Assembly: GCA_023515795.1 (NCBI GenBank)
Contig: JALGPX010000123.1
Coordinates: 1-32,168 of the forward strand
Length of the DNA: 32,168 bases
Source: Amoeboaphelidium occidentale
Taxonomy: Eukaryota; Aphelidiomycota; Aphelidea
Direction: 5' to 3'
Under the pieces are notes generated by a model. It did not search any database, had not been told where the DNA came from, and worked only from the letters and a program-made list of their open reading frames with translations. A program made the translations under genes and the position numbers. Below are positions 9,759-19,513 of the stretch, piece by piece. Within the stretch, counting starts at the first letter, position 1. Every line of letters starts with the position of its first letter.

Positions 9759-10954
9759 TTATTTCTCAACGTTTATGTACGTGATCTCATGGTATGATCT
9801 CGCTTTCAACTCTCCGTGGCTTCCAGCTTGGACTGATGCTTCATCGAACCACATGTACGCAAACGGCTTAGCAATAAAAGCTTGTAGAACTTTTCTAATT
9901 AGGAACGGAAGATCTCCCAATATGTCAACTTTCTCAAATAGTTTCTCAGCTTTGACTTCAACTTTGACCTCTAATGGTTGACCTTCAGTATCGGTTCCTT
10001 GGATTAAATAAGATTTTTTAGAAGGAATCTTGTATCCATTCTCCTCTTGGGTATCTGTCGAATAGACGACATTGCAATTGGTTGTCATTAATTTGATACT
10101 TCCATCATTAACATAAATGCCCAATGTCACAGGAACAGATCCTAAGCTTGATGGTGTAATGAACTGACAGAATATCACAGCTTGGTTCTGAGAAGGAATA
10201 TGCGATAAAAAGAAATCCCATTTAGAAGCAATCTGGTGGGGTTTCGCAGACTGTAAACCATGTATCAATGTAGCAGAGCCCGTAAATGGTTTGTTAGGAG
10301 CACCAGGCAATGATAACGTGCCAGACACGGTTCCATAAGGAATGAATCTAAAGCTATGAGCCTTCAATATCTCGCATTGTTACCTATGAAACACGTAACC
10401 AACACCATTCAACAGAGCTTTGCCTTCTTTAAACTGGCATATCTCAGACACTCTCTTGAATGAGAATTCGATCTTGATCTGTTCATCGATCCCTACTTTG
10501 ACATCGTAGGAACCATCTTCCTTCTGCTGAGCATAGTTCCTCTGATCAATCTTGTAAGAGCACTTGTCTGAGCTTAACACCATCGATGAACCCGAGACAG
10601 AACCTGCTTTTCCAGTCTTTTGTCCATCTTTGGAAGTGTATCGGACCTGGAGTTGCAACGATGGAGACAAACCCAAAGTCGCATATGCAGTCTGTAACAG
10701 GGCAAATCCGCCACCAGATTCTTCAGAGAATGTGATGTACCACGTCTGAGATTCAGTTGCACCACCGCCTGATTACAATTAGACATTCCCGTAACAGTTT
10801 AAAAGGTAGAACCTGTCTGAACCCAGCTGAGATCCGATGGCTTGAGCTTAGAAAAGACTTCAGAGGTCTTGCATTCTGAAGGTGCAGCAGTAGTAACTAC
10901 ATTTAAGTAAATAGATTTACAATGTTAGAAGGAAGTACCTTTTGGTTCAGGCAT
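9759..10954 (-). CDS. SVF1: Svf1-family lipocalin-like protein
   Basis: Exons 10939-10954, 10813-10896, 10384-10768 and 9759-10353 have introns of 42, 44 and 30 nt and give 359 residues. Svf1 is a fungal protein with tandem lipocalin-like beta barrels, linked to survival under oxidative stress and to ceramide transport from ER to Golgi. Family hallmarks are SDLSWVQT followed by TESQTWYITFSEE near the N-terminus, the GFALLQTAYA segment, and the mid-protein SFRFIPYGTVSGTL followed by SKWDFFLSHIPSQNQA. The first exon codes only five full residues (MPEPK). The 30-nt intron at 10354-10383 removes an in-frame stop without changing phase. It is the shortest in the window and its exact borders are the least certain part of the model. 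The start is 118 bases from the divergent GluRS start. Confidence 0.85.
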
Positions 10955-11072
10955 TCTTATGATTAGAGGATCGAAGTGATGAAAATAAGAGTGAGGCTGA
11001 AGTAGAACTGTGGAATTATGCAAAGTTCTTTGAGTAATCTGTTTAAGTTAGAACGCTCTTCTTTACTTCCTA
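10955..11072. promoter_or_regulatory. Divergent promoter between Svf1 and GluRS
   Basis: Only 118 bases separate the two start codons on opposite strands, so both promoters must lie here or within the genes. No distinct motif stands out. Confidence 0.5.
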
Positions 11073-13211
11073 ATGACTCAAGTAATCAAAGTTCTGGTCG
11101 CGAACAAGAAAAATATTCCTTATGCGTTCCTTGCAACGGTGCATTACGTGAAGAGTCGCATCGCATTGAATATCGAATATCAGGCCGATACTCCTCTTAA
11201 AGTGAACGATAAGCCTTATTCAATAGTTGGCGCTTGTCGTTTGGTCGCTCGCTCTGTTGGCGGAACCGATTTGGTTGGCTCAACGCCGGAGGCATCAACT
11301 GCTATCGACTACTGGATTGATTATGCTCATTTGAACTTGGAAGGCACTGATTATAAGTTGTTAACGAAATCCTTTGCCGAGATGAACCATCATTTGAAGA
11401 TGCGCACGTTCTTTGTTGGGTATTCGCTGTCTTTGGCTGATTTGGTGTTGTGGGGTTACTTACGAGGTTCAATGGTGTTCCAGAAGTTGATTAAAACTCC
11501 TCCATTTGATTATGTCAATTTGGTCCGTTGGTATAATTTTATTGGTTCATTTGATGGGGTTGAAGAATCTGTTGTAGAAGTTCTTGCTAGTCAAAGAGCC
11601 GCAGCGAAAGAAAGGAAGGATGAAGCAAGTTTCGAGATTGATTTGCCTGGAGTAGAAGAGGGCAAAGTATGTACAAGATTTCCTCCTGAGCCATCTGGTT
11701 ACTTGCATATTGGTCACGCTAAGGCTGCATTGTTGAATCAATACTTTGCGCAGAGATACAAGGGCCGTTTGATTATCAGATTTGACGATACCAACCCTTC
11801 AAAGGAAAAAGTTGAATTTGAAGAATCTATTCTTGAAGATTTGAAAGCCTTAGAAGTCAAAGGAGATGTTATTACATGGACATCAGACTATTTTGATAAA
11901 ATGTATGAATTGGCAAAGCAAATGATTAAAGAAGGTAAAGCTTATGTTGATGATACTCCAGTTGATGTTATGCGTCAGCAGAGAATGGATGGCATTGCTT
12001 CCGCTAACAGAGATGCTTCTCCTGAAGAAAACATGAAGAAGTTTGATGACATGTTCAAAGCAACTGAATATGGTTTGAAATGTTGTTTACGTGCAAAAAT
12101 AAGTGTGGATGCAAAGAACAAGGCTTTGAGAGATCCTGTGATTTACAGGTGCAACTTGACTCCTCACAACAGAACAGGAGATAAGTGGAAGATTTATCCA
12201 ACTTATGACTTTGCATGCCCTATTGTTGACTCTTTGGAAGGTGTAACTCATGCTTTGAGAACCACTGAGTACCACGACAGAAATGATCAATACTATTGGT
12301 TTATTGATGCATTGAAATTGAGAAAGGTTCACATTTGGGATTTCTCTAGAATGAACTTTGTTTACACTTTGTTATCAAAGAGAAAGCTTCAGTGGTTTGT
12401 TGATAACGAGAAGGTTGAGAGCTGGGCTGATCCGAGATTCCCAACTGTTAGAGGTATCTTGAGAAGAGGTTTGACAATTGAGGCTTTGAAGAAGTACATT
12501 CTGATGCAAGGTCCTTCTAAGAACACTTTGTTGTTGACTTGGGATAAGCTTTGGGCAGTCAACAAACAAATCATTGACAACTATGTTCCAAGATTTGTTG
12601 CTTTGGATAAGGAAGGTTTGGCTGAAGTCGAATTAGAAGGAGATGAATTCAAATCTCATACTGAATGGGAAAAGGAACTTCCAAAACACAAGAAGAATCC
12701 TGATGTTGGTACCAAGCAAACATGGTATTCTAAGAAAATCTACTTGGATTTCGCTGATGCAAAGGATCTTCAAGTAGGCGAGGAAGTCACTTTGATGGAC
12801 TGGGGTAATGTCATCTTGACATCCACATCTCCTTTGAAAGCCAAATTGAATCTCGATGGAGACTTCAAAAAGACAAAGAAGAAGTTGACATGGTTGGCAA
12901 AAAAGAATGATAAGCTGACTCCAGTTCTATTGAAAGATTTCGATTTCTTGATTACCAAGAAGAAATTGGAAGAAGGAGACTCCTTTGAAGACTGTTTGAA
13001 TCCTATGACTGAATTGGACACCGCAGCTGTTGGAGATGCAAATTTGAAATCTCTTAAGAAAGGTGACATTATTCAATTGGAGAGGCGTGGTTATTTCATT
13101 TGTGATCAAGCCTTTGATGAAAAGTCTGGCAATGTTACTTTGATCGCTATTCCAGACGGAAGGACTGCAACTTGTGAGTTGAAGTACAAGCCTGAAGAGT
13201 CAAAGAAATAG
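11073..13211 (+). CDS. GUS1: Cytosolic glutamyl-tRNA synthetase
   Basis: This 712-residue intronless class I synthetase attaches glutamate to tRNA-Glu in the cytosol. Residues 1-165 resemble the GST-like N-terminal domain of eukaryotic GluRS that docks with partners such as Arc1. The catalytic core starts with CTRFPPEPSGYLHIGHAKAA, where HIGH is at 212-215. The KMSKS-type loop is LLSKRK (LSKR at 434-437), the form usual in GluRS/GlnRS. A beta-barrel anticodon-binding region fills roughly 500-690, ending in a short Lys-rich tail. The archaeal-eukaryotic core and the GST-like domain separate it from a bacterial or mitochondrial enzyme. GlnRS is the main alternative, disfavoured by the N-terminal domain. 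It converges on the MAP kinase gene with 28 bases between stops. Confidence 0.93.
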   Translation: MTQVIKVLVANKKNIPYAFLATVHYVKSRIALNIEYQADTPLKVNDKPYSIVGACRLVARSVGGTDLVGSTPEASTAIDYWIDYAHLNLEGTDYKLLTKSFAEMNHHLKMRTFFVGYSLSLADLVLWGYLRGSMVFQKLIKTPPFDYVNLVRWYNFIGSFDGVEESVVEVLASQRAAAKERKDEASFEIDLPGVEEGKVCTRFPPEPSGYLHIGHAKAALLNQYFAQRYKGRLIIRFDDTNPSKEKVEFEESILEDLKALEVKGDVITWTSDYFDKMYELAKQMIKEGKAYVDDTPVDVMRQQRMDGIASANRDASPEENMKKFDDMFKATEYGLKCCLRAKISVDAKNKALRDPVIYRCNLTPHNRTGDKWKIYPTYDFACPIVDSLEGVTHALRTTEYHDRNDQYYWFIDALKLRKVHIWDFSRMNFVYTLLSKRKLQWFVDNEKVESWADPRFPTVRGILRRGLTIEALKKYILMQGPSKNTLLLTWDKLWAVNKQIIDNYVPRFVALDKEGLAEVELEGDEFKSHTEWEKELPKHKKNPDVGTKQTWYSKKIYLDFADAKDLQVGEEVTLMDWGNVILTSTSPLKAKLNLDGDFKKTKKKLTWLAKKNDKLTPVLLKDFDFLITKKKLEEGDSFEDCLNPMTELDTAAVGDANLKSLKKGDIIQLERRGYFICDQAFDEKSGNVTLIAIPDGRTATCELKYKPEESKK

Positions 13212-13239
13212 ATGACTCGTTTCATCAGTATTTATTCAT

Positions 13240-14334
13240 TCAAAATTCTTTCCATAACAATTTCTTGAATTCATCATAGGAGCAATCTTTTGTTCCAGCT
13301 AAGGACTCGAGGTTCAAAGGCGAAGGTGGAATTTGTGTTTCTAGATCTGTTACTCTGTACATTTCCAAGTAACCATCATTTAAAGCTTGCAAAGAGGTGA
13401 GACGATCATCAGGATGAAACTTTAAAAGTCTTTCAGCTAAATTCCATGCTTTCGGATCGAACAGTCCCAAGATTGAACTCTTCAAACCATCCCAAGATAT
13501 CCTATGTTCTGTTTGAGGTTTTTTGCTCAGTAACAAATTCCTGTACTTCTCGATAAACACCAATTCAACATCACGTTTTGATAATGGACCTAGTAAGTCT
13601 CGAAACATTTCAAGTTGCTCCACATGATTTGCACCTGGAAAGACAGGTTTACCAAGTATCATCTCCAATATTATGCAACCTGCAGCCCACATATCAACAG
13701 ATTTGGAGTATCTCCCAGCAGAGTAGATGATCTCAGGACTTCTGTACCAACGTGTTGCGACGTATTCAGTCATTCGTCTCTGTAGTTTTACATTGTTGAC
13801 ATCAACTGGCGAGGTTCCTTCGTTGTTTAAGAATGTTCTCGACAAACCAAAATCTGTTATCTTCAACTCACAAGTAGAATTCACCAACAGATTTGATGGT
13901 TTCAAGTCTCTGTGAATAACGTTGCAGGAATGTAAGAAATTGATGCCATTCAGCATTTGAAACGAGAAGTATCTAACGTGTTCATTCGATAGGTGTTGCA
14001 ATCTAATGGCGCAATGCAAATCAGAGTCCATCTTTTCAAGAACCAGGTGAACATCTTTGAAACCATCATAATCGAAAGGTTTTATCATATCCAGCAATTT
14101 TACAATGTTCTTGTGACGACCATTCAAGTGTTTCAAGACTTTGATCTCTCTCAGTGTTCTAAACGCGATAGTGACACTGTTCCCAAGTTTAATCTTTTTG
14201 ATGGCTACGGTACTATTTGTGAAACAGTCTATCGCAGAACAAACTGTACCATATGCACCTTCTCCAAGCTTTGCCACAACATGATACCGTGAACCAAGGT
14301 CATTCTGGCGAATAGGAAGCAGCGTGACTGACAT
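13240..14334 (-). CDS. MAP kinase of the ERK type (TEY activation loop)
   Basis: This 364-residue single-exon Ser/Thr kinase is the length of a minimal MAPK. It has the Gly-rich loop LGEGAYGTV, VAIKKIK with the ATP-site lysine, the catalytic loop HRDLKPSNLLV, the DFG motif (ITDFGLSR) and the dual-phosphorylation site MTEYVATRWYRSPE with TEY at 189-191. TEY places it with ERK1/2, Fus3/Kss1 and Slt2 rather than p38/Hog1 (TGY). The C-terminus has little beyond the L16 extension. A short insert precedes the TEY site (after the DFG helix). It would be activated by a dual-specificity MAPK kinase that is not in this window. Which of the fungal ERK branches it belongs to cannot be told by eye. Confidence 0.93.
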   Translation of the reverse strand: MSVTLLPIRQNDLGSRYHVVAKLGEGAYGTVCSAIDCFTNSTVAIKKIKLGNSVTIAFRTLREIKVLKHLNGRHKNIVKLLDMIKPFDYDGFKDVHLVLEKMDSDLHCAIRLQHLSNEHVRYFSFQMLNGINFLHSCNVIHRDLKPSNLLVNSTCELKITDFGLSRTFLNNEGTSPVDVNNVKLQRRMTEYVATRWYRSPEIIYSAGRYSKSVDMWAAGCIILEMILGKPVFPGANHVEQLEMFRDLLGPLSKRDVELVFIEKYRNLLLSKKPQTEHRISWDGLKSSILGLFDPKAWNLAERLLKFHPDDRLTSLQALNDGYLEMYRVTDLETQIPPSPLNLESLAGTKDCSYDEFKKLLWKEF

Positions 14335-14404
14335 GGGAATGTAACAACAAAGGTTTTCATTTGAATTTCATTACATTCTATTATATAGTATGAAGGTTAG
14401 GTGA

Positions 14405-15382
14405 TCAATCCAGTCCGAACGCGATCATATCATTCTCATCAAACCGGGTTTGATCCTGTGCATTCTTGATTAATTGAGACAACACAGGTTTACTATCAGT
14501 AGGATTTGGAAGCGCACCAGCAGCAAGTCCAAGAGAAAGCATAAATTTTGCTAAATCAGGATTGTGCTTGAAAGGAATTTCTTGTGAATCCAAATGTATG
14601 GCAGAATCAGCCAAACTACTCTTACTTCCATCAATGCTACCAAACTCTGGTGTCTTGGCACCGCCTGAAAATAAATTAGACATTCCGAATACCTCAGGCA
14701 TCGAGTACGCCTTTTGTCTGCTTCTTGTTTGTTGGCCATCAAAATCATCGTCTTCTTTCGGTTTCAGCATTTGTAGCAACTTATTCACGGTCTCTAATTG
14801 TTCCTTCTTTTTCCATAATGGACTAAGGTACCTCTTATAAATAAATGTTGCTCCTTCTGTACGAGGATGCATAAGCCATAATAGAAAGCAGATTTTACTA
14901 AATGTAAAGTATGGAATATGTTTCGTGATGGACTTCAAGTGATCTAGAAACTTAACTGCACCCAAAATCATCCAATAAGATGGCCATTGGATATCTGAAT
15001 CTTGGAGTGTGTTATTTTTTCTTTGCTCAAGATATTCCATAGTCTTTAGGAAGGGATAAACGTAGCCAATAAGGTCTGTCACAAGATTTGAAGCAGACTT
15101 CATGATCGCGCGGAGCACCACAAGCCCAGACATCACAATGGCTAGTGCGTAGTATATCGGAGGAATCCTAGTTCGTATTGCAACATCTTGCAATGATCTG
15201 TAATAATCTGATGTCTCAACTTTGTGTTCATACTCAGACAATGCTGGAAGTAACTGTAATCCAACAAAGTTATTAAGTGCCATAGGTAAATGCCGTTTCA
15301 ATCGCGGCATTACCGATTCTGATATAACCTCTGATAGTTCTGGTATTATTGTATTATCCTTCTTTGCTAATCGTCCTTCCAT
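14405..15382 (-). CDS. REEP/Yop1-family (TB2/DP1/HVA22) ER-shaping protein
   Basis: This 325-residue protein starts at the ATG at 15382; the open frame runs a little further upstream but without ATG. The TB2/DP1/HVA22 core lies at about residues 85-200. It includes a hydrophobic hairpin, then LIGYVYPFLKTMEYLE, QWPSYWMILGAVKFLD and a second hydrophobic stretch ending CFLLWLMHPRTEGA and YKRYLSPL. These are the family signatures. Such proteins bend tubular ER membrane through hairpin insertion. It is longer than yeast Yop1 or human REEP5 (about 180-190 residues), having about 60 extra N-terminal residues and a 120-residue hydrophilic tail. It lies upstream of the MAP kinase on the same strand, 70 bases away. 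Confidence 0.88.
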   Translation of the reverse strand: MEGRLAKKDNTIIPELSEVISESVMPRLKRHLPMALNNFVGLQLLPALSEYEHKVETSDYYRSLQDVAIRTRIPPIYYALAIVMSGLVVLRAIMKSASNLVTDLIGYVYPFLKTMEYLEQRKNNTLQDSDIQWPSYWMILGAVKFLDHLKSITKHIPYFTFSKICFLLWLMHPRTEGATFIYKRYLSPLWKKKEQLETVNKLLQMLKPKEDDDFDGQQTRSRQKAYSMPEVFGMSNLFSGGAKTPEFGSIDGSKSSLADSAIHLDSQEIPFKHNPDLAKFMLSLGLAAGALPNPTDSKPVLSQLIKNAQDQTRFDENDMIAFGLD

Positions 15383-15502
15383 ATCGCTTTGAGAATTCAA
15401 ACCCGTTGCTAGGGACAGCAAATTTATAGATTCTCACTGAACTCCAACTCACACGCTCTTACGCAATACCTTATCTAAAAAATTGTTTATTTAATAAGTA
15501 GG

Positions 15503-16286
15503 TTAATCGACTGGAATCTCAGGAAATGCTTTCTGGCCAGCTTTCTTCTGCGCATATAAACTCTTGGTTTCTTCAAATGTAGCCTGACCCACTTCAAAGC
15601 CCTTCTGAACTAAATCATTGGCTTGCTTGACCACAGGATACTTCTCAGTAGCATCATGATAAACTGAAGCAGCTTGGTTGAGATAACTGTTAAAAGTCTC
15701 GACGACTTTGTACTTCATTTCATACTCATGGACTTTCTCCCTTAACTTGTACTTCTCATCAACCTCGGTAGCCTTCTTTGTTAAACCGTCAACAGCGCCC
15801 TCGATTCTTTCCAATAAGCCGTATTGCCTCAAACTGTTCTTGCCGCTTTCAATCAACTGCTCTGTCAATAACAAACCAGACGCCAACCACTGCGAAACCA
15901 TGTTGCTGGCCTTCTGCTCTTTGGAATCAGGCCCAGCGGTAACTGATTGCGCATTTGCAGTGATATTCTTGTATTCGTCAAAGTAATACTCAACTTTAAT
16001 CACGTTTGCGTCTAAACGCGCATTTGTCAACATCGTTGCGGTGTTAGCAGAGACAGGATTAGAGAACAGAATGAGAGCTTCGATAGTGTCAGTGGCATTC
16101 TTTGCTTCATTAATCTTCATACTGACAATTGCACCACAAAATTCAAAGAATTCTCTCAACTTTTGCGGGGTAACATTCTTGGAAATGTTTGTCACTAAGA
16201 CAAGGCAAGGCGTTGGTTCCTTTGGTGTCTACATTGTTAGTTTTACTAAGAGCATGGCGGCTTACTTCGAATTCTTCAATTGACAT
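15503..16286 (-). CDS. RRM-domain protein resembling fungal Vip1
   Basis: Exon 1 (16266-16286, seven codons) and exon 2 (15503-16228) are joined across a 37-nt intron, giving 248 residues. The RRM fold occupies about residues 14-85: LVLVTNISKNVTPQKLREFF is strand 1 and helix 1, followed by GAIVSMKI and IEALILFSNP. The RNP1 segment is weak, so RNA binding is not assured. The C-terminal half is a long amphipathic helical region, with repeated Ala/Gln/Lys/Glu and a SQWLASGLLLTEQLI stretch, as in S. pombe Vip1-like proteins of poorly known function. The start was chosen because it joins a short exon with a clean donor (GTAAGC) and a CTAAC branch site. Confidence 0.75.
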
Positions 16287-16871
16287 TTCGTTGTTGAAAA
16301 TGGAAATGATCTGCGAAATTCCGGAAACTTTTGCGACGCAACTTCGGGCCAAGAATGCACCTTAAGTTTTAGGTCAAGAATGCTCCAGGCGTGTTATTTT
16401 TCAGCCAGATGATCGTGTGCGACATTATGAAGGTTATTCGTGATCAAATGATGCCGTAATTAGTAAGATCAAGTCGTGTCTCAGCCGCTTCTACACGTAA
16501 GAGCATCTTCTTATCATGGCTAACTGGAACTTTAACGGCGTGATACTCTCTTCGACTTGTCTCACTTTCTTGTTCCGAAAAGTAGAGGCGAGTCTCCAAA
16601 AATGATATATCCTTTTCTCTAAGGACGTATGGCTCGTTTTGTATCTGGAAGGTGAAGTATATTAACAAAGAATAGATCAACTATTGCTTCTCGATAAGTG
16701 TATGTGACCTCTTGTCTTACACTCGTTAATCGACTCCCTCAAACACATCTTAGCAACGGTTGTCGACGAACTATCTTGCAACGGTCTCACTTGATCAGCT
16801 ACTTTCTCGCAAGTGCCCATGGAACTAAATTCGCTTTTTGAATAGACATCTTTTTTTCAGAATTGTTTGAA
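16287..16871. other. Intergenic stretch with an unresolved small minus-strand gene
   Basis: About 585 bases separate the RRM gene (minus) and Eaf6 (plus), which makes this a divergent promoter region for Eaf6. Part of it (16444 to about 16850) is probably transcribed from the minus strand as a small spliced gene, described separately. Bases 16287-16443 show nothing I recognise. Confidence 0.4.
16444..16680 (-). CDS. Possible 3' exon of a small spliced gene, function unknown
   Basis: The minus strand is open over this span with codon choice like the neighbouring genes. The credible part begins near 16618-16644 and ends with TNYGII and a TGA at 16444. No ATG opens this frame, so it should be spliced to upstream exons. 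The minus strand at about 16850-16700 offers an ATG (MSIQKAN) and a second short open piece (VAKMCLRESINE), separated by a GT-AG pair of about 32 nt. A donor at the end of that piece can be joined to more than one acceptor, giving two different open frames, so the structure is unresolved. I do not recognise the product. Confidence 0.35.
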   Translation of the reverse strand: MIYSLLIYFTFQIQNEPYVLREKDISFLETRLYFSEQESETSRREYHAVKVPVSHDKKMLLRVEAAETRLDLTNYGII

Positions 16872-17447
16872 ATGGGGCAAAGTCACAAGAAGAAACGACC
16901 TCCATCACAGAAACTTCCAACACCAATTGACCAACCCCTGGAACTGGAACCAGTGGACATTAAAGCAGAACTTGACACAATGATCACGAGGAAGTATGAC
17001 TTGGATTATTCACTGGCAACTTTAGAATCAAAGATTTATAAACTGGAAGCTTCTTACTTGAGAGATCATACTTTAAAAGATGGAAGTATTCTAGAAAGGA
17101 ACGGATATGTCAATCTGATACATTCCGTAGAAAAAGCGACTGGATTATCTGATAATTACAAGACACAGAATGATACACCTGTAAAACAAGAGATTAATGA
17201 CATTACTGAAGATCAGAGAGTATTTTCAAAGACTTCAATGGATTATCAGAAAGCCATCGAAGCCGTCGAAAGAATTACCCACGCAATGTCAGCCGAGACA
17301 TCCTTCTCTACTGGGAATGTGTCCCGATCGCAGAGTCCATTCTCATTTGGGCAATCGTCAGTTCTAAAGGCCATGCCAGCAGAAGTAAATCCTCCTTCAG
17401 ACGAAACTACGACAAAACCTAAAAGTAAAAAGAAGAGGCGGAGGTAA
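16872..17447 (+). CDS. EAF6: Eaf6/MEAF6-like subunit of NuA4-type histone acetyltransferase
   Basis: This 191-residue single-exon protein starts at the ATG at 16872. Residues about 30-80 carry the Eaf6 signature helix: two runs of the form RKYDLDYSLATLESKIYKLE, then ASYLRD and a Gly/Asn turn. A later RVFSKTSMDYQKA matches the conserved RLFSKSS stretch of human MEAF6. Eaf6 is a small coiled-coil scaffold shared by NuA4/TIP60 and related MYST acetyltransferase complexes in the nucleus. The N-terminus is basic and Pro-rich. The C-terminus ends in a Lys/Arg cluster that can serve as a nuclear signal. The insertion of about 45 residues between the two conserved blocks is larger than in animals. 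An AATAAA overlaps the stop codon (17446-17451). Confidence 0.85.
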   Translation: MGQSHKKKRPPSQKLPTPIDQPLELEPVDIKAELDTMITRKYDLDYSLATLESKIYKLEASYLRDHTLKDGSILERNGYVNLIHSVEKATGLSDNYKTQNDTPVKQEINDITEDQRVFSKTSMDYQKAIEAVERITHAMSAETSFSTGNVSRSQSPFSFGQSSVLKAMPAEVNPPSDETTTKPKSKKKRRR

Positions 17448-17575
17448 TAAATATTTCTGATTCCCTTCGTAAACTTGTTTCTGTGTTTTGGGTGTTCCTG
17501 TCGTTTCCACGGGCGGACGAGATCGACAGATTCCAATTCTTATTCGCAGAGTGCAAACCCAATTTTACCATTCAA

Positions 17576-18958
17576 ATGACTCAGAATGCTCAGGAATCTT
17601 CAGCCACTCAGGCGGTTATGGAACAACAGTCATTAGTTTCTTCTAATGCTGCTGCCGGTGCTGCTGCTCAGGCCGCACAAACTAAAAGCGTAAAGCCTAG
17701 ACACGACCCGAATGAAGTTGGGTGGCAATTTGTTCAGGAGTATTACACCATTTTGAATAAGGACCCTTCAAAGTTGCATCGTTTTTACTCTGCAGACTCA
17801 GCGATGCTCCACGGCTTGGAAGGTGAACCAGTGGACAGTTCCAAAGGTCAGCACGAAATTCATGTCAAGTTTAAGGAGTTGAAGCTGAAGGATTCTAAGG
17901 TCGTTGTATCCAATGTGGACTCTCAAAGTTCATTAAACGGAGGGATTTTAGTTTCGGTTTTGGGGGAGCATGAACTAAAGGATAAAACTCCACGTAAATT
18001 TTCACAGGTTTTCTTCTTGGCTGAGCAACCGAATGGCTTTTATGTTTTGAATGACGTATTCCGTTACTTAAAGCAAGAAGATGATGTAGAGGAAGAATAT
18101 CAAGGTTCTTCTGGTACTGGCGCCGCTGTTTCGAGTGTTTCTGACTTTGACGCAAATGGCAAAGACGTTGAGCATGTCGAAAAGCTAGTCGAAGTTCCTG
18201 TCCTCATGGAAAAGAATGGTGTTGTAGAACCTGTTGTTGCAGAGCGTGTTGAAGAAAAGAAGGAAGTCCCACCAAAGAAGGAGCAACAGCAAGTGCAACC
18301 TCCTAAAGAAAAAGAAAAACCAACACAAAAACAAACTCATCAACCAAAACACGAAGAGAAGCCATCAAGTGTGAGCCAGACTGTTTCTAAGCCTCAGAAA
18401 GAAGAGCCTTCTGGTCCTAAAACATGGGCATCATTGGCTGCAAAAGATGCTCCAAAAACAGTGTCGGTTGTTGAGAGCAAGTCTTCATCGCCTCAACCAA
18501 CAGTCGCAGCACCTGCTCCACAACATGCAGCACCAGCATCCCAACCTCAGCATCAAGACAAAAAGAAACAAGTAGCTGCTGCCAATGGAACACACACTGC
18601 AGCTGCACCTTCATCAGCATCACAACACCAACAGTCACAGTTTGTGCGTAATTCATTTCACATATCCGGATTCACAAAATTAACCAAGATCCAGCAGATT
18701 AAGGAAGCACTTACACAAGCACTTGGAGTGCATCCTGAGTGGGTCGATTTGATCACTGAGGTAATTCTATTTGGTTTTATTTAACATTTTTCTTATTTAA
18801 AGAGCACTGCTTGGGTCACTTATGGTTCTGCCGATATGGTCAAGAAGGCTGTCGACATGAAGAAGATTCCAATTCTTGGAGGAGACGGAAGTGAGTTCCT
18901 TGTCGTCGAGAACAAGCAAAAACCTAAAACATTCAAGAGAATCCCAAGGAGGCCATAA
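17576..18958 (+). CDS. G3BP-like protein with NTF2 and RRM domains
   Basis: Exons 17576-18760 and 18803-18958, joined by a 42-nt intron, give 446 residues. An NTF2-like domain occupies about residues 38-165 (VGWQFVQEYYTILNKDP, LHRFYSADSAMLHG and a late FSQVFFLAEQPNGFYVLNDVFRYL). A long acidic then Lys/Gln/Pro-rich linker contains KTWASLAAKDAP, the conserved short motif seen in G3BP/Bre5 proteins. A C-terminal RRM (about 357-430) begins FHISGFTKLT and is completed only by exon 2. G3BP proteins assemble stress granules; the yeast homologue Bre5 is the cofactor of ubiquitin protease Ubp3. The start ATG is inside an upstream open frame that has no earlier ATG. AATAAA at 18973-18978 follows. Confidence 0.88.
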
Positions 18959-18972
18959 TTTCAGAAACCAAC

Positions 18973-18978
18973 AATAAA
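18973..18978 (+). terminator. Probable polyadenylation signal for the G3BP-like gene
   Basis: AATAAA lies 14 bases after the stop codon. Confidence 0.45.
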
Positions 18979-19043
18979 GCATTAAAGGAGGCTCTGTTTT
19001 ATTGATGTGGTTCTGGTGATCTGGACGCTATTGATAGTTGATC

Positions 19044-19446
19044 ATGATATTCAGACTGAGTTTGATTTTTATGAGCTGCTTTATGATATTAATTGGCGCT
19101 TTTTATGCCAAATGCCCAGAGGATAATGACCCTGGTTGCTGTTTGTTGACACAAGACGTTGTCTCAGTTGATGGATCAGCAATCATCAAAGTTTCAATGA
19201 TTTACAATGCTACCAGCGACACGGTATGTTTTCTAGAACAATGATGAATAATTTAAGTGCGTTCTACCTACACCTCAAGAGTCTTCATACAATTATACAC
19301 AAGAAACAAACGGAGATCAAAGTGCAGATATGAATCCACGCAAAACGATCAGACTAAACACAGCAACATTGCGCCATGACATATCCCTAGTATTTATGAT
19401 TACTTGTTTCCTTATAACTCTGATAGCAATAAACATTTTACACTGA
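19044..19446 (+). CDS. Small type I membrane protein with signal peptide, unknown
   Basis: Exons 19044-19223 and 19258-19446 are joined by a 34-nt intron (phase 0) and encode 122 residues. The first 21 residues form a signal peptide (MIFRLSLIFMSCFMILIGAF followed by Tyr-Ala). The exposed part has five cysteines (in CPEDND, GCC, and others) and Asn-X-Thr sites, so it is probably lumenal or extracellular. A second hydrophobic segment lies at the extreme C-terminus (LVFMITCFLITLIAIN), either a membrane anchor or a GPI-addition signal. The protein is too short for any family I recognise. Without the intron it would look like a 60-residue fragment. Confidence 0.65.
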
Positions 19447-19513
19447 ACCTTATAAAAGTATCTCTCGAAACCAAATTTTTTATTTTTTCAAGATCACAGT
19501 TTAGTTAGCTGGA

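Noticed and set aside
9514-9981. Plus-strand 155-residue frame
   Set aside because: It lies antisense to the first exon of the coiled-coil gene and the 3' end of Svf1, which are supported by splice sites and homology.
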